A DNA stretch of 64,000 bases from Saccharothrix espanaensis DSM 44229 (lineage in GTDB: Bacteria > Actinomycetota > Actinomycetes > Mycobacteriales > Pseudonocardiaceae), in contig NC_019673.1 of assembly GCF_000328705.1 (NCBI RefSeq), positions 3,410,001 to 3,474,000 on the forward strand. The letters run 5' to 3'. Shown here piece by piece: positions 54,301 to 63,400 of the stretch. The notes beneath the pieces were generated by a model. It worked only from the letters and a program-made list of their open reading frames with translations. It did no database searches and was not told where the DNA came from. Positions within the stretch are counted from its first letter, which is position 1. Every line of letters begins with the position of its first letter. Both the position numbers and the translations under genes were made by a program.

Positions 54301-57300
54301 CGGGTCCGGTCAGGCCGCAGGCGTACGAGGGCGTGGTGGAGCGGGTCCGGTCGCTCGCGCTGGCGAAGCCGGACGCCGTCGCCGTGGTGGACGACCAGGC
54401 GTCGGTCACCTACGCCGAACTCGTCGGGCGGGCCAGCGCGTTCTCCCGGCGGGTGCCCGGCGACGGGCTCACCGCCGTGCTGGCCGCGCCCGGGATCGGT
54501 TTCGTGACGGCGGTCCTGGGCGTGCTCGGCGCGGGCGGCGGGTACGTGCCGCTGGACGTGCAGGCGCCCGTGGCGCGGATCGCCGCGCTGCTCGCCGACA
54601 GCGGGGCCCGCGCGGTCGCGGTCGACGCGGCCCACCTGGACCTGGCGCGCGAGGTCGCGAACGGGATCGACGTCGTGCTGCTCGACGACGCCCTCGACAC
54701 CGAGCTGGCCCCCGCGCTCGGCGAGCCGGACGACCTGGCGTACGTGATCTTCACGTCCGGCTCGACCGGCAAGCCCAAGGGCGCCATGGTGCACCGCCGC
54801 GGCATGGTGAACCACCTGTGGTGCAAGGTGGACGACCTCGAAGTGTCCGAAGTGGACACCATCGTGCACAACGCCCCGGTCACGTTCGACATCTCGGTGT
54901 GGCAGATGCTCACCGCGCTGATGGCGGGCGGCCGGGTCCGGGTCACCGGGCGGGACACCGCCGTGGACCCGAACGCCCTGTTCGCCACGGTCCCGGACGA
55001 GGGCGTGACGATCCTGGAGGTCGTCCCGTCGCTGCTGCGCGCCGCGCTCGACGCGTGGGACATCACCGAGGAGACGCCGGCGCTGCCCGGCCTGAAGTGG
55101 CTCGTGGTCACCGGCGAGGCGCTGCCGCCGGACCTGTGCCACCGCTGGTTCGCCCGCTACCCGGGCATCCCGCTGGTCAACGCCTACGGGCCCACGGAGT
55201 GCTCGGACGACGTGACGCACGCGCACATCCGGCTCGGCGACGAGCTCGGCGACGCCCGCGTCCCGATCGGCCGCCCCGTGCGCAACACCCGCCTGTACGT
55301 GCTGGGCGACGACCTGCGCCCGGTGCCCGCCGGCGTGCCCGGCGAGCTGTACGTGGGCGGCACGGGCGTCGGCCGGGGCTACCTGAACGACCGGGCCAAG
55401 ACCTCGGTGACGTTCATGGCGGACCCGTACGGCGAGCCCGGCACGCGGATGTACCGCACCGGCGACCGGGTCGTGCTGCGGCCCGACGGCCAGTTGGAGT
55501 TCCTGGAGCGCCGCGACCACCAGGTGAAGATCCGGGGCCACCGGATCGAGCTGGGCGAGGTCGAGGCGGCGCTGCGGGCGGTGCCCGAGGTCGGTGACGC
55601 GGCGGTGTCCGTCGGCGGCGACCACGGCGGCCACAAGCGGCTGGTCGGCTACGTCGTGGCCGCGCCCGGCGGCACGCTGGACGCACAGGCCGTGCGGGAC
55701 CGGCTCGGCGAGTCGCTGCCCGACTACATGGTCCCGGCGGCGATGGTCGTGCTCGACGCGCTCCCGCTGACCCCCAACGGGAAGGTCGACCGCAAGGCGC
55801 TGCCGGAGCCGGACCTGGCCACCACCCGCGGCCGCGGCCCGCGCACGCCGGTCGAGGAGATCCTGTGCGGCGTGTTCGCCGAGGTGCTGGGCTCGACCGA
55901 GATCGGCGTCGAGGACGACTTCTTCGACCTGGGCGGGCACTCGCTGCTGGCCACCCGGGTGGTCAGCCGGGTGCGCACGGTGCTGGACGTGGAACTGCCG
56001 GTCCGGGCGCTGTTCGAGGCCCGCACGGTGGCGGGCCTGGCGAAGCTGGTGGCGGGCGCGGACTCGGCCCGGCCCGCGCTGCGGCCGGTCGAACGCGCCG
56101 GGGACGAAGGTCTGCCGCTGTCGTTCGCCCAGCGCCGCCTGTGGTTCCTCAACAAGCTGGAGGAGGGCACCACCGGCACGTACAACATCCCGTTGGCGGT
56201 GCGGCTCAAGGGCGAGCTGGACGTCCCGGCCCTCACCGCCGCCGTGGACGACGTGGTGGCGCGCAACGAGATCCTGCGCACGGTGTTCCCGGACGTGGAC
56301 GGCGTGCCGTACCAGCGGGTGCTGCCCGTGCACGGCTCGGCGCTGCGGATCGACAGCACCGACGACATCACGCGGACGTTGGCCGAGGAAGTCGACCGGG
56401 GCTTCGACCTGGCCACCGAACCCGCCCTGCGGGCCCGGCTCTACGCGGTCGACGAGCAGGAGCACGTGCTGCTGCTGGTGTTCCACCACATCGCGTTCGA
56501 CGGCTGGTCCAGCGCCCCGCTGGGCCGTGACCTGGCCGCCGCGTACGCCGCCCGCCGCACCGGCAAGGCCCCCACGTGGGAGCCGCTGCCCGTGCAGTAC
56601 GCGGACTACGCGGTGTGGCAGCGGGAGTGGCTCGGCAGCGAGACCGACCCGGGCAGCGTCCTGACCGCCCAGCTGGAGTACTGGACGCGGGCGTTGGCGG
56701 ACCTGCCGGAGGAGCTGGACCTGCCGACCGACTTCGCCCGTGCCGCGGTCAGCGACCATGACGGCGACGTGCACCAGTTCGCCGTGCCGCCGGAGCTGCA
56801 CGCCGGGCTCGTCGCGCTGGCGAGGGAGACCGGCGCGAGCGTGTTCATGCTCGTGCAGGCCGCGGTGTCCACCCTGCTGACCAAGCTCGGCGCGGGCACG
56901 GACATCCCGTTGGGCAGCCCGATCGCGGGCCGCACCGACGAGGCGCTGCACGACATGGTGGGCTTCTTCGTCAACACCTTGGTGCTGCGCACCGACACCG
57001 GCGGCGACCCGACCTTCCGGGAGCTGGTCCGCCGGGTGCGGGAGGCCGACCTGGCCGCCTACGCCCACCAGGACCTGCCGTTCGAGTACCTGGTGGAGGC
57101 GCTCAACCCGGACCGCTCGCTGTCCCGGCACCCGCTGTTCCAGGTGATGCTGGCCTTCCAGAACGACGACGAGGCGGCCGAGGCGCTGCCCGGCGTGCAC
57201 GCCTCGATCGAGCCGATGAAGGCGAGCCGGTCGAAGTTCGACCTGACCTTCGACCTGGTGGAGCGGCAGCTCGACGGCGTGCCCGCGGGCATGGACGGCG

Positions 57301-59978
57301 TGCTGGCCTACCGCACCGACCTGTTCCGGGCGTCCACCGTGGACAGCATGGCCGAACGGCTGGTGCGCGTGCTGCACGCCGTCGTCGCCGACCCCGACGC
57401 GCCACTGAGCGACGTCGACGTGCTGGGGGAGCGGGAGCGGCAGCGGATTCTGGTCGAGTGGAACGACACCGCGCGGGAAGGTCGCGCGCTGCTGCCGGAC
57501 CTGGTCGCCGACCGGACCCGGCAGAACCCCGGTGCGACCGCGCTGGTCGGGCCGGACGGCCGGTTCACCTACCGCCAGCTCGGCGCGCGGGCGAACCGGC
57601 TGGCCCGGGAGCTGATCCGGCTCGGCGCGGGTCCGGAGCGGGTCGTGGCGATCGCCGTGCCCCGGTCGGCGGACCTGGTCCTGGCGGCGCTCGCGGTGCT
57701 CAAGACCGGCGCGGCGTTCCGGCCGGTGGACCCGGCGAACCCGGTCGACGCCGGCGCGGCGCTCACCGTCACCACGGCGGACGTGGCCGGGCGGTTGTCC
57801 GGCGACCTGCTGGTGCTCGACTCGCCGGAGGTGGACAAGGTCCTGCGCGCCCGGGGCGGCGCGGCGGAGCTGACCGACAAGGACCGGATCGCGCCGCTGC
57901 GGCCCGAGCACCCGGCCTACGTCGACGGCTCGTCCGGCGAGCCGGGCCTGGTGCTCACCCACCGGGCGCTGCGCGACCTGGTGGCGGACCTGCGGCTGCG
58001 GCTGGCGATGAGCCGGGACGACCGGCTGCTGGTGACCGGCTTCGCCCTGGAGCTGTTCGTGCCGCTGGTGTCCGGGGCGACGCTGGTCGTGGCCGACGGG
58101 GACGCCCTGCGCGACCCGGCGGCGCTGGGCGCGCGGCTGCTCGACAGCCGGACGACCGTCATGCGGGCCGTGCCGGAGCTGTGGCAGGCCTTGGTCGACG
58201 CCGCACCGGACGCGTTGCGCCGGCTGCGGGTCGTGCTGGCCGGCGAGGCGAGCGCGTCGCTGGTCGAGTCCCTGCACGCGCTCACCCCCGACGTGCGCAC
58301 GACTCCGTCCGAAGTGGAGGGTGGTGGGCCGGTCGACACCAAGGTCTACGTGCTCGACCACGCGTTGCGGCCGGTGCCGCCGGGCGTGCCGGGCGAGCTG
58401 TACCTCGGTGGCTCCGCGCGGGGCTCGGACCGCACCGCGGACCGGTACCTGGCCGACCCGTTCGGCGCGGCGGGCGACCGGCTCTTGCGCACCGGCGACG
58501 TGGTGCGCTGGGACGGTGCCGGCGAGGTCGAGTTCCTGGGCCGGCGCGACCACCAGGTGAAGGTGCGCGGGTTCCGGGTCGAACCGGGTGAGGTCGAGGC
58601 CGCGCTGCGGGCCGTCCCGGGCATCTCCGACGCGGTCGTCGTGGCCGCCGCCGGGCGCCTGGTCGGCTACCTGGTCGGCGCGGACGTGCCGGAGCCGGCC
58701 GTCGTGCGGCGCAGGCTCGGCGAATCGCTGCCCGACCACATGGTGCCGTCGGCGCTGGTCACCCTGGACGCCTTCCCGCTCGACGCCGACGGGAAGCTGG
58801 ACCGGGCGGCGCTGCCCGCGCCCGACTCCGCCGACCGCGCGCCGTCCCGCGAGCCGCGCACCGCCGCCGAACGGCTGCTGTGCGACGTGTTCGCCGACGT
58901 GCTGGGCCTGCCCGAGGTCCGGGTGGACGACGACTTCTTCGAGCTGGGCGGGCACTCGCTGCTCGCCACGGGCGTGGTCAGCCGGGCCCGCAAGGCCGGG
59001 CTGCGCTTCGCCATCGCCGACGTCTTCGTGCACAAGACCGCCGAGGGCCTGGCGGGCGTGGCCGAGGAGCTGGAGGCCCCGGCGGCGGGCGCGTCCGCGG
59101 TCGCCCGGGTGTTCGACGAGGTGCGGGCGCTGGAGAGCGGCGACGACCCGCTGGACCCGTTCGCCGTGGTCCTGCCGATCCGGCCGGACGGGGCGAAGCC
59201 GCCGCTGTTCGTGCTGCACAGCGGCCTCGGGTCGAGCCTGCCCTACGTGGGGCTGGCCCGCGCGATCGACCCGGACGTGCCGATCTACGGCATCCAGTCG
59301 CCCAGCGTCGGGCAGCTGGCCCCGCTCCCGGACAGCATCGGCGCGGTCGCCGAGGAGTACCTCGGCTACCTCCGGCGGGTCCAACCCGAAGGGCCCTACC
59401 ACCTGCTGGGGTGGTCGTTCGGCGGCGTGCTGGCGCACGAACTGGCCGTGCGGCTGCAACGCGACGGCGAGCGGGTGGCGCTGGTCGCGAACCTCGACGG
59501 CTACCCGCACAAGGCCGGCACCGAGGACGAGGACCTCAGCGACAACGAGTTGTTGCTGCGTGTCATGGAGGTCATCGGGCACGACCGCGCCGAGTTCACC
59601 GGCCGCGAGCTCAAGCCCGGCGACGTGGTCGAGGTGCTGCGCCGCGACCGGCACCCGCTGGCCGAGCTGGGCGAGCAGCGGCTGCTGGCCATGCTGTCCG
59701 TGGTGCGCAACCACGGCCGGATCATGGAGACCTTCGCGCCGGGCAGGTTCGACGGCGACCTGGTGCTGTTCTCCGCGGTGGAGGACCGCTCGGAGGCCGA
59801 GGTCGGGGAACTGGCCGACTCGTGGGCGGCGCACGTCACCGGCGAGGTCCGCACGCACCGCGTGCCGTGCGGGCACGAGTACATGATGCACCCCGAGCCG
59901 CAGGCGCTGATCGGCGCCGCGGTCGCGGAAGAGCTCCGCCGGGTGCAGGGCAACCACATCGGGGAGGCACGACCGTGA
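45297..59978 (+). CDS. Four-module non-ribosomal peptide synthetase (C-A-T-E / C-A-T / C-A-T / C-A*-T-TE)
   Basis: 4893 residues. Module 1: C (HH at 130, HHLLCDG), A ([10 protein letters not shown] at 584), T (S971, GGDS), E (HH at 1157, [10 protein letters not shown]). Module 2: C of the type that follows an epimerase (H1644), A (2111), T (S2493). Module 3: C (H2676), A (3153), T (S3549). Module 4: C (H3730), damaged A (about 4000-4450), T (S4554), then thioesterase (S4707 in GWSFGG). Pocket residues read D-I-W-E-V-T-A-D-D for A1 and A3, fitting a small basic residue such as Dap, and D-A-W-A-V-A-G-L-A for A2, a wide pocket that could hold (chloro)tryptophan. A4 lacks the [10 protein letters not shown] and YGPTE motifs. 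An N-terminal C domain implies acylation of residue 1, probably by the polyene. Translationally coupled to the sbnA-like gene and the exporter. Confidence 0.95.
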   Translation: MTDALPLSAGQAEIWFDEKLNGRGVAYNSAGYLDIRGPLDVAALIAAARGLVDEAECTRTRYTEVDGVPAQVVTPLAELPLTRLELTAAEAADWMAADLATPFALDEFPLFRFAVVRVAEDRHFFYMRIHHLLCDGYSQVVFWRRLAELYGGTGGDPIPPLSALLDGEHAYQDSPAAAKDKAFWATRFDTAPDLVSLSTRTSGGPEVHGFLRRTGVLPAATAQALREVAGRSASTWPAVVLSAVAVYTQRLTGVGDVLLTLPATARMGATMRAVPGMVANYLPLRVTVRPDDSRADLLRRTSRELMRVLKHQRHRVSRIRRAIGLSTDDRRPFGPFVNILPQQTAFRLGECSVEVNNLSTGLIEDLMLTVVDAPDGGLEVHLNGNPELYTAAEAEAHLARFTAFLAAFARAADDEPLAALEVLTADERAEWLGATIGDTRPDAFTDVVEQVRAFAAERPDAIAVVEDDFDVTYAALVARASALSRKLPSALVGVLAAPGAGFVTAVLGALGAGGAYVPLDVRAPLARTAELVRDNGIDLLVVDAAHRLLAVELGVAHVVLDDAEDAELAPALGAPDDLAYVIFTSGSTGKPKGAMVHRAGMVNHLLAKVEDLGLTDADSVVQNAPLTFDISVWQMLAPLVAGGRVRVVGRDTAADPDLLFGLVANERITVLEVVPSLLRAALDAWDITGARPKLPSLRELVVTGEALPPDLCLRWFARFPTVPLVNAYGPTECSDDVTHAFVTVDDATGARVPIGRAIRNTNLYVLGDDLGPVPTGVPGELYVGGAGVGRGYLADPKRTSATFVADPFNGGRMYRTGDRVVRREDGQLEFLERRDHQVKVRGHRIELGEVEAALRGLPEVADAAVQVVGDGGAKRLVGYVVLKGRVDLRARLAELLPDYLVPSAFVELDALPLTAHGKVDRKALPVPGPAAAPARAPRSPRERVLCEVMAEVLGLRDVGVDDDFFTLGGDSISSIQVVSRARRAGVVFTSREVMKHRTPAAIAVIAKDAVETAAVVDDGVGEVELTPIAHQLREDLVDLAPRTRQYSQYVVLHVPTGLDLVKLAGALQHVLDLHDALRTRLTVPLPGLWTMETLPVGEIRATKLVRRVPLAEVGDVDEVVAEEVARARAGLAPEEGRVLQAVLIDSGSTARLVLVAHHLVVDGVSWRIIVPDLADAVAGRPLQPVGTSYRRWAKVLAEHARSAARVTELPLWAAQAQPDQPLGTRPLDPGRDTYGTARSLRLVLPTEQTAALLTTVPAAFHAEINDVLLAGLAIAVGDWRRKKHGVTDPAVLVEVEGHGREQVVDDVDLSRTVGWFTSVFPLRLDPGELDRADLWAAGGSAGTAIKRVKEQLRALPDRGIGFGLLRYLNPQTVGALARFGPPQIGFNYLGRFAAGAAAGDWTLDAGSSVVGTGVSPDMPLRHVLAVTPVTEDGPGGPNLVADWLWADGLLSDGDVADIARTWFRALEAFVEHAALPGAGGHSPSDFDLVALTEGEIAAIERETGAVQDVLPLSPLQKGLLFQAEFDRDGADVYTLQVVVDVEGALDVDAFRAAAEALLRRHPNLRASFHSRPSGDAVQVIPVGAALPWEEIDLTGMDPDDLAHELRRLTDEDWVRRYDMADPPLVRFTVVRTGADRFRLIWAVHHILVDGWSMPIFARELFTLTANGADLSALPPVPPSRGYLEWLARQDDEASREAWRTALAGLDEPSRIGPAERPRVTDSPASITVDLPADFTAELSGWARERGLTLNTVMQGAWAILLGRLTGRDDVVFGAVHSGRPVDLPGMESMVGLFLNTLPVRVALDPTARVADLLARVQDEQFDLAAHHHLGLAEVQQVAGVGELFDTVVSFHNYPMDTDGLSGLIPGVRLVGAEGRLVAEYPFALSVYPGEQLRLLAQYRADIFEEPAIHSIVDRFTRLLRTLTGQPDVRVAQVDLLAPAERTRILDDWAGRIADLPPVVVTDLVEARVADAPDSVAAVFQGTPLAYGELNARANRLARLLVARGTGPEAIVALAMPRSLEMLVAVLGVLKAGASYLPIDAKYPADRVDYMVADAKPAVLLSTAEVAATLNVDVEVLAIDEIDFSGYPDGDLTDEHRVAPLRPHHPAYVIYTSGSTGKPKGVVVDHAGFVAMVLSLSDKFQVTTDTKVLQFASYSFDATVWEMGLALCGGGTVVVAGEDARGPGQALIDLINDNGVNLAALPPVVAGGLPEGTVLPDDLTMVVAGEACPPEIVARWSATHRMFNGYGPTESVLASTVGGPLAPGPKPPIGVPTAAHRVYVLDSLLHPVPEGVTGELYVSGGLARGYLNRPGLTAERFVADPFGGPGDRMYRTGDLVKWLPGGQLDYLGRADDQVQLRGFRIELGEIESAALSHPNVVLAAAVVREDEGEDRKLVAYLVTDQEGTAVPAGLREKLVEVLPEYMVPSALVVLEELPLTTQGKLDRKALPAPDYAGQTRGRGPRNPVEEILCGVFADVLQLPQVGIDDDFFTLGGHSLLATKVISRARAALGVELPIRALFEARTVAGVAEQVVGASDARPPLVPAVRGERVPLSFAQTRLWFLDKFEDGITGTYNVPMAVRLNGDLDVPALRGALRDLVARHEVLRSVFPDVGGEPYQRVVEVPADYPALPLTRLPEAELPAVLTAEADRGFDLAAEPVVRAHLYGVAPAEHVLLLVFHHIAFDGWSIAPMVADLATAYRARVAGRRPDWVPLEVQYADYALWQRELLGDEHDPESLLSHQLGYWTKALAGVPEELDLPTDFARPAVAEYTGDELRFEVDAELYQAVVTLARDSGASVFMVFQAALSALLTKLGAGTDIPLGTPTAGRTDDELAGLIGFFVNTLVLRTDTGGDPTFQELLHRVRDTNLAAYQHQDVPFEHLVDKLNPERSLNKQPLFQVMLSLQTSDDIPLTLPGLTGRVEPVRSQRAKFDFTVLLEERYAEGVPAGMHGVLEYSTELFTEASARRLSRRLVDFLRTVVSDPAARLSRVDVLDADERDAVLRIGTGPVRPQAYEGVVERVRSLALAKPDAVAVVDDQASVTYAELVGRASAFSRRVPGDGLTAVLAAPGIGFVTAVLGVLGAGGGYVPLDVQAPVARIAALLADSGARAVAVDAAHLDLAREVANGIDVVLLDDALDTELAPALGEPDDLAYVIFTSGSTGKPKGAMVHRRGMVNHLWCKVDDLEVSEVDTIVHNAPVTFDISVWQMLTALMAGGRVRVTGRDTAVDPNALFATVPDEGVTILEVVPSLLRAALDAWDITEETPALPGLKWLVVTGEALPPDLCHRWFARYPGIPLVNAYGPTECSDDVTHAHIRLGDELGDARVPIGRPVRNTRLYVLGDDLRPVPAGVPGELYVGGTGVGRGYLNDRAKTSVTFMADPYGEPGTRMYRTGDRVVLRPDGQLEFLERRDHQVKIRGHRIELGEVEAALRAVPEVGDAAVSVGGDHGGHKRLVGYVVAAPGGTLDAQAVRDRLGESLPDYMVPAAMVVLDALPLTPNGKVDRKALPEPDLATTRGRGPRTPVEEILCGVFAEVLGSTEIGVEDDFFDLGGHSLLATRVVSRVRTVLDVELPVRALFEARTVAGLAKLVAGADSARPALRPVERAGDEGLPLSFAQRRLWFLNKLEEGTTGTYNIPLAVRLKGELDVPALTAAVDDVVARNEILRTVFPDVDGVPYQRVLPVHGSALRIDSTDDITRTLAEEVDRGFDLATEPALRARLYAVDEQEHVLLLVFHHIAFDGWSSAPLGRDLAAAYAARRTGKAPTWEPLPVQYADYAVWQREWLGSETDPGSVLTAQLEYWTRALADLPEELDLPTDFARAAVSDHDGDVHQFAVPPELHAGLVALARETGASVFMLVQAAVSTLLTKLGAGTDIPLGSPIAGRTDEALHDMVGFFVNTLVLRTDTGGDPTFRELVRRVREADLAAYAHQDLPFEYLVEALNPDRSLSRHPLFQVMLAFQNDDEAAEALPGVHASIEPMKASRSKFDLTFDLVERQLDGVPAGMDGVLAYRTDLFRASTVDSMAERLVRVLHAVVADPDAPLSDVDVLGERERQRILVEWNDTAREGRALLPDLVADRTRQNPGATALVGPDGRFTYRQLGARANRLARELIRLGAGPERVVAIAVPRSADLVLAALAVLKTGAAFRPVDPANPVDAGAALTVTTADVAGRLSGDLLVLDSPEVDKVLRARGGAAELTDKDRIAPLRPEHPAYVDGSSGEPGLVLTHRALRDLVADLRLRLAMSRDDRLLVTGFALELFVPLVSGATLVVADGDALRDPAALGARLLDSRTTVMRAVPELWQALVDAAPDALRRLRVVLAGEASASLVESLHALTPDVRTTPSEVEGGGPVDTKVYVLDHALRPVPPGVPGELYLGGSARGSDRTADRYLADPFGAAGDRLLRTGDVVRWDGAGEVEFLGRRDHQVKVRGFRVEPGEVEAALRAVPGISDAVVVAAAGRLVGYLVGADVPEPAVVRRRLGESLPDHMVPSALVTLDAFPLDADGKLDRAALPAPDSADRAPSREPRTAAERLLCDVFADVLGLPEVRVDDDFFELGGHSLLATGVVSRARKAGLRFAIADVFVHKTAEGLAGVAEELEAPAAGASAVARVFDEVRALESGDDPLDPFAVVLPIRPDGAKPPLFVLHSGLGSSLPYVGLARAIDPDVPIYGIQSPSVGQLAPLPDSIGAVAEEYLGYLRRVQPEGPYHLLGWSFGGVLAHELAVRLQRDGERVALVANLDGYPHKAGTEDEDLSDNELLLRVMEVIGHDRAEFTGRELKPGDVVEVLRRDRHPLAELGEQRLLAMLSVVRNHGRIMETFAPGRFDGDLVLFSAVEDRSEAEVGELADSWAAHVTGEVRTHRVPCGHEYMMHPEPQALIGAAVAEELRRVQGNHIGEARP

Positions 59979-60787
59979 CCACGCTGGACGTCCCGACCGC
60001 GCAGACACCGCTCGCGCCGGTCACCGAGGTGCTCGCCATCGCGGGCCGGCGGATGCGGCGGCTGCGCCGCAACCCCGGCCGGCTGGTCGGCATCACGCTC
60101 AACCCGCTGATCACGATGATCGCGCTGGGGTACCTGTTCTCCAACGCGATCCAGATCCCGGGCAGCAACAACTACATCGAGTTCATCTTCGCCGGCGTGG
60201 TGATGCAGGTCGGTCTGGCCAGCGTCGGCCCGACCGCGATCGCGGTGGCGCTGGACGTGCAGGGCGGCCTGGTGGACCGGTTCCGGTCGCTGCCGATCAC
60301 CCGCTCCGCGGTGCTGATCGGGCACACCCTGGCGGACCTCGCGATCAGCCTGATCGGCCTGGCCATCGTGGTCGCGTTCGGCGTGCTGTTCGGGTGGCGG
60401 TCGCACACCGGGATCCTGCCGACGCTCGCCGGGTTCGCGCTCGTGGCGGTCTTCATCTTCACCGTCCTGTGGGTCGGCGTGCTGCTGGGCATGGCGTCGA
60501 AGAACCTGGAGACCATCGAGTCCGTCGGCGGCCTGGTCGCGGTCGTGTTCTCCTTCCTGTCCAACGGTTTCCTCTCGGTGGACAAGCTGCCCGGCTGGAT
60601 CCAGCCGATCGCCCAGTACAACCCGGTCAGCTCGGTGATCTCGGCCTGCCGGGAGCTGTGGGGCAACCAGGCGGCCGGCCCGGCGAACCCGGTCGGCGGG
60701 AACAACTACCTGATGATCATCGTGTCGCTGGGGGTGCTGTTCCTGGTCACCTCCTACCTCAGCGTCCGCCGCTACCGCAACGCCTGA
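59975..60787 (+). CDS. ABC-2 type exporter permease (DrrB-like)
   Basis: 270 residues with six hydrophobic segments and the ABC-2 pattern: an N-terminal [13 protein letters not shown] amphipathic stretch, [40 protein letters not shown] (the coupling loop), and a last helix ending in [10 protein letters not shown]. The partner ATPase is probably the DrrA-like protein at 62337, separated from it by the P450 and MbtH genes. Its GTG start overlaps the NRPS stop. Likely role: export of the finished lipopeptide, and thereby self-resistance. Confidence 0.9.
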   Translation: MTTLDVPTAQTPLAPVTEVLAIAGRRMRRLRRNPGRLVGITLNPLITMIALGYLFSNAIQIPGSNNYIEFIFAGVVMQVGLASVGPTAIAVALDVQGGLVDRFRSLPITRSAVLIGHTLADLAISLIGLAIVVAFGVLFGWRSHTGILPTLAGFALVAVFIFTVLWVGVLLGMASKNLETIESVGGLVAVVFSFLSNGFLSVDKLPGWIQPIAQYNPVSSVISACRELWGNQAAGPANPVGGNNYLMIIVSLGVLFLVTSYLSVRRYRNA

Positions 60788-60807
60788 CCCCGAAGGACGC
60801 GCCGACC

Positions 60808-62019
60808 ATGACCGCCGACCTGGCAACCGTCGACCTCGCCGACCCGCAGACGTTCCTCGACGTCGACCTCACCGCGCTGTGGCAGCACCTGCGCGCGGAG
60901 AGCCCCGTGCACTGGAACGAGCCGCGCGGCGACCAGCCCGGCTTCTGGGTGGTGACCCGCCACGCCGACTGCGTCGCCGCCTACAAGGACAACAAGCGGC
61001 TCACCTCCGAACGCGGCAACGTGCTGACCACGTTGTTGCAGGGCAACGACTCCGCGTCGGGCAAGATGCTGGCCGTCACCGACGGCGCGCGGCACCGCGA
61101 GGTGCGCAAGCTGATGCTCAAGTCGTTCTCGCCGCGGCTGCTCGAAGCGGTGGCCCAGCAGGTGCGCGCGCGGACCTTCAGCCTGCTGGAGGAGGTCATC
61201 GCGCGCGGCGAGTGCGATTTCGCCACCGACGTCGCCGACCACATCCCGATCAACACCATCGGCGACCTGATGGACGTGCCCACCGCCGACCGGCCCCGGC
61301 TGGTCGACTGGAACAACCGCACGCTGAGCAGGATGAGCTCCGCCGACTCCGAGATGGACGAGTGGCTGGCGCGCAACGAGATCCTGCTCTACTTCACCGA
61401 CCTGGCCGACCAGCGCCGCCGCACGCCCGGCGACGACGTGCTCTCCGCCCTGGCCAACGGCCTGATCGACGGCGAGCCGCTGGCCGAGGACGAGGTGGTG
61501 TTCAACTCCTACAGCCTCATCCTGGGCGCGGACGAGTCCAGCCGGATGTCGTCCATCGGCGCGATCCTCGCCCTGGCCGAGAACCCCGAGCAGTGGCGCC
61601 GGCTCAAGTCCGGCGAGGTGAGCATCGAGTCGGCCACCGAGGAGGTGCTGCGCTGGACCACGCCCGCCATGCACTTCGGCCGGCGGGCCGTGGAGGACGT
61701 GGAGCTCGGCGGCCGGACCATCCGCGACGGCGACATCGTCACGATGTGGAACAGCTCGGCGAACTTCGACGAGGACGTGTTCCCCGACCCGACCCGGTTC
61801 GACCTCGCCCGCACCCCGAACCGGCACATCGCGTTCGGCTTCGGCCCGCACTTCTGCCTGGGCGCGTTCCTGGGCCGCGCGCACGTCGGCTCGGTGCTGG
61901 AGGGCCTGCGCGACCTGGTGGCCGAGATCCGGGTGCCGGGTCCGGGCACCCGGCTGTACTCGAACTTCGTCTACGGCTACAGCAGCCTGCCGGTCGAGCT
62001 GGTGCCGGAGGCGCGCTGA
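60808..62019 (+). CDS. Cytochrome P450
   Basis: 403 residues, typical for soluble bacterial P450s. The haem ligand Cys is in FGFGPHFCLGAFLGR; the ExxR pair is in ATEEVLRW; the oxygen-activating helix reads LILGADESSR, with Glu-Ser in place of the more usual Asp/Glu-Thr. The ATG at 60808 lies 20 bases after the permease stop. In NRPS operons such enzymes hydroxylate a carrier-bound amino acid or the finished peptide; the target here may be an amino-acid beta carbon, the aromatic residue or the acyl chain. No ferredoxin gene is present in the window. Confidence 0.92.
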   Translation: MTADLATVDLADPQTFLDVDLTALWQHLRAESPVHWNEPRGDQPGFWVVTRHADCVAAYKDNKRLTSERGNVLTTLLQGNDSASGKMLAVTDGARHREVRKLMLKSFSPRLLEAVAQQVRARTFSLLEEVIARGECDFATDVADHIPINTIGDLMDVPTADRPRLVDWNNRTLSRMSSADSEMDEWLARNEILLYFTDLADQRRRTPGDDVLSALANGLIDGEPLAEDEVVFNSYSLILGADESSRMSSIGAILALAENPEQWRRLKSGEVSIESATEEVLRWTTPAMHFGRRAVEDVELGGRTIRDGDIVTMWNSSANFDEDVFPDPTRFDLARTPNRHIAFGFGPHFCLGAFLGRAHVGSVLEGLRDLVAEIRVPGPGTRLYSNFVYGYSSLPVELVPEAR

Positions 62020-62022
62020 GCA

Positions 62023-62051
62023 TCACCGATCCGTCAGCGTGCGGTCAGCGC
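62023..62051 (+). promoter_or_regulatory. SARP operator: three repeats at 11-bp spacing before mbtH
   Basis: TCACC at 62023, TCAGC at 62034 and TCAGC at 62045 repeat the 11-bp pattern seen at 32362 and 43156; the first copy has one mismatch. Eight bases after the third heptamer lies AGCATT, a possible -10. The mbtH GTG is at 62110. This gives mbtH and the exporter ATPase their own promoter after the P450 gene. Confidence 0.68.
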
Positions 62052-62109
62052 GCGCCGAAAGCATTGACCGACTGGGGCCCACCCCACCGCGAGGGTACGG
62101 AGAACCGAA

Positions 62110-62337
62110 GTGACGAACCCCTTTGACGACCAGGACGGCCGGTTTCTCGTGCTGGTGAACGACGAAGGCCAGCACTGCCTGTGGCCGGCGTTCGCCCGCG
62201 TGCCCGCCGGCTGGACCGTGGCACTGGAGGAGACCACGCGGGACGCGGCGCTGTCCTTCGTGGAGGACAACTGGACCGACATGCGTCCGCGCAGCCTCCG
62301 CGAGGCCCACGAGGCCACCGAGAGCAAGGCGAGCTGA
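62110..62337 (+). CDS. mbtH: MbtH-like protein
   Basis: 75 residues with the family hallmarks: NPFDD start, [23 protein letters not shown] and [12 protein letters not shown]. MbtH proteins bind NRPS adenylation domains and help them fold or activate amino acids. The GTG at 62110 follows a GAGAACCGAAG stretch, a weak site. The TGA overlaps the ATG of the exporter ATPase. Being the only MbtH in the window, it probably serves the NRPS at 45297. Confidence 0.95.
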   Translation: MTNPFDDQDGRFLVLVNDEGQHCLWPAFARVPAGWTVALEETTRDAALSFVEDNWTDMRPRSLREAHEATESKAS

Positions 62338-63281
62338 TGGACCTCGCGATCGAAGTCTCCGGCCTGCGCAAGACCTACGACAAGACCGAGGCGCTGCGCG
62401 GCATCGACCTGTCCGTGCGGACCGGCTCGGTGCTCGGCGTGCTCGGCCCCAACGGCGCGGGCAAGACGACCGCCGTCCGGGTGCTGGCGACCCTGCTCGT
62501 CCCGGACGGCGGCACGGCCCGGGTGGCGGGCTTCGACGTGGTGAAGCAGCCGCGCGAGGTGCGCCGCCGGATCGGCCTGGCCGGTCAGAACGCCGCCGTG
62601 GACGAGCTGCTCACCGGCCGGGAGAACCTGGTCCTGCTCGGCCGGCTGCTGCACCTGGGCGGCGCGGGCGCCCGCAAGCGCGCGGGGGAGCTGCTGGAGC
62701 GGTTCGACCTGGTCGCGGCGGGCGACCGCCCGGTGGGCACCTACTCCGGCGGGATGCGCCGCCGGCTGGACCTGGCCAGCTGCCTGGTCGGCAACCCCCA
62801 GGTGCTGTTCCTGGACGAGCCCACCACGGGCCTGGACCCGGCCAGCCGCCAGTCGCTGTGGAACACCGTGCGCGTACTCGTGGACGAGGGCGTCACCGTG
62901 CTGCTGACCACCCAGTACCTGGAGGAGGCCGACTACCTGGCCGACCAGATCGTGGTCATCGCGGCCGGCCAGGTCATCGCCGACGGCACCCCCGACGAGC
63001 TCAAGCGCAAGGTGGGCCAGGAGTGGCTGGAGGTCGCCGTCGCGCTGCCCGACCGGGTGCCCGACGCGCTGGCCGCGCTCGGCCCGCTGGCCATCGACGA
63101 ACCGACCGCGGACGCCACCAGGGGTCTGGTCAAGCTGCAATTGAAAGACGGTATGGACGGCATCGCCACAGCGGCGGTCGCGCTTCGGGATGCCGGAGTG
63201 GACGTGGCGGACTTCTCGCTGCGCCGACCCACCCTGGACGACGTGTTCTTCAACCTCGTCGGACACCCGACGGAGAAGTAG
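62337..63281 (+). CDS. ABC exporter ATP-binding protein (DrrA-like)
   Basis: 314 residues: Walker A GPNGAGKTT, signature YSGGMRRRLDLA, Walker B VLFLDEPTTGLD and an H-loop replaced by TTQYLEEADYL (Gln in place of His, as in other DrrA proteins). The C-terminal extension from about residue 225 with DVADFSLRRPTLDDVFFNL is typical of DrrA-type drug exporters. It should energise the ABC-2 permease at 59975. Coupled to mbtH by overlapping stop and start. Confidence 0.93.
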   Translation: MDLAIEVSGLRKTYDKTEALRGIDLSVRTGSVLGVLGPNGAGKTTAVRVLATLLVPDGGTARVAGFDVVKQPREVRRRIGLAGQNAAVDELLTGRENLVLLGRLLHLGGAGARKRAGELLERFDLVAAGDRPVGTYSGGMRRRLDLASCLVGNPQVLFLDEPTTGLDPASRQSLWNTVRVLVDEGVTVLLTTQYLEEADYLADQIVVIAAGQVIADGTPDELKRKVGQEWLEVAVALPDRVPDALAALGPLAIDEPTADATRGLVKLQLKDGMDGIATAAVALRDAGVDVADFSLRRPTLDDVFFNLVGHPTEK

Positions 63282-63307
63282 GGACCACCTAGCAGGAAGG
63301 AACCGCC

Positions 63308-63400
63308 GTGCCCCAGCGCACCCAGAACTTCGCGGGCAGCCGCGCGCTGTCCATGAGCAGGCACCAGACCCGCGCGGGACGGCGGGGGGCGCGGGCATGA
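63308..63400 (+). CDS. Small basic peptide (30 residues) coupled to the antiporter
   Basis: A GTG at 63308 lies 8 bases after AGGAAGGA and opens 30 codons rich in Arg, Gln and Ser (VPQRTQNFAGSRALSMSRHQ, then TRAGRRGARA). Its TGA overlaps the ATG of the antiporter gene, the arrangement used for translational coupling. I recognise no family. It could be a leader peptide controlling the antiporter, a small protein in its own right, or chance. Confidence 0.4.
   Translation: MPQRTQNFAGSRALSMSRHQTRAGRRGARA

Noticed and set aside
45240..60008. A 4922-codon open frame on the minus strand covering the whole NRPS gene
   Set aside because: It is the mirror of the NRPS reading frame produced by extreme G/C bias at third positions; the product is Arg/Gly/His-rich low-complexity sequence with no domains.
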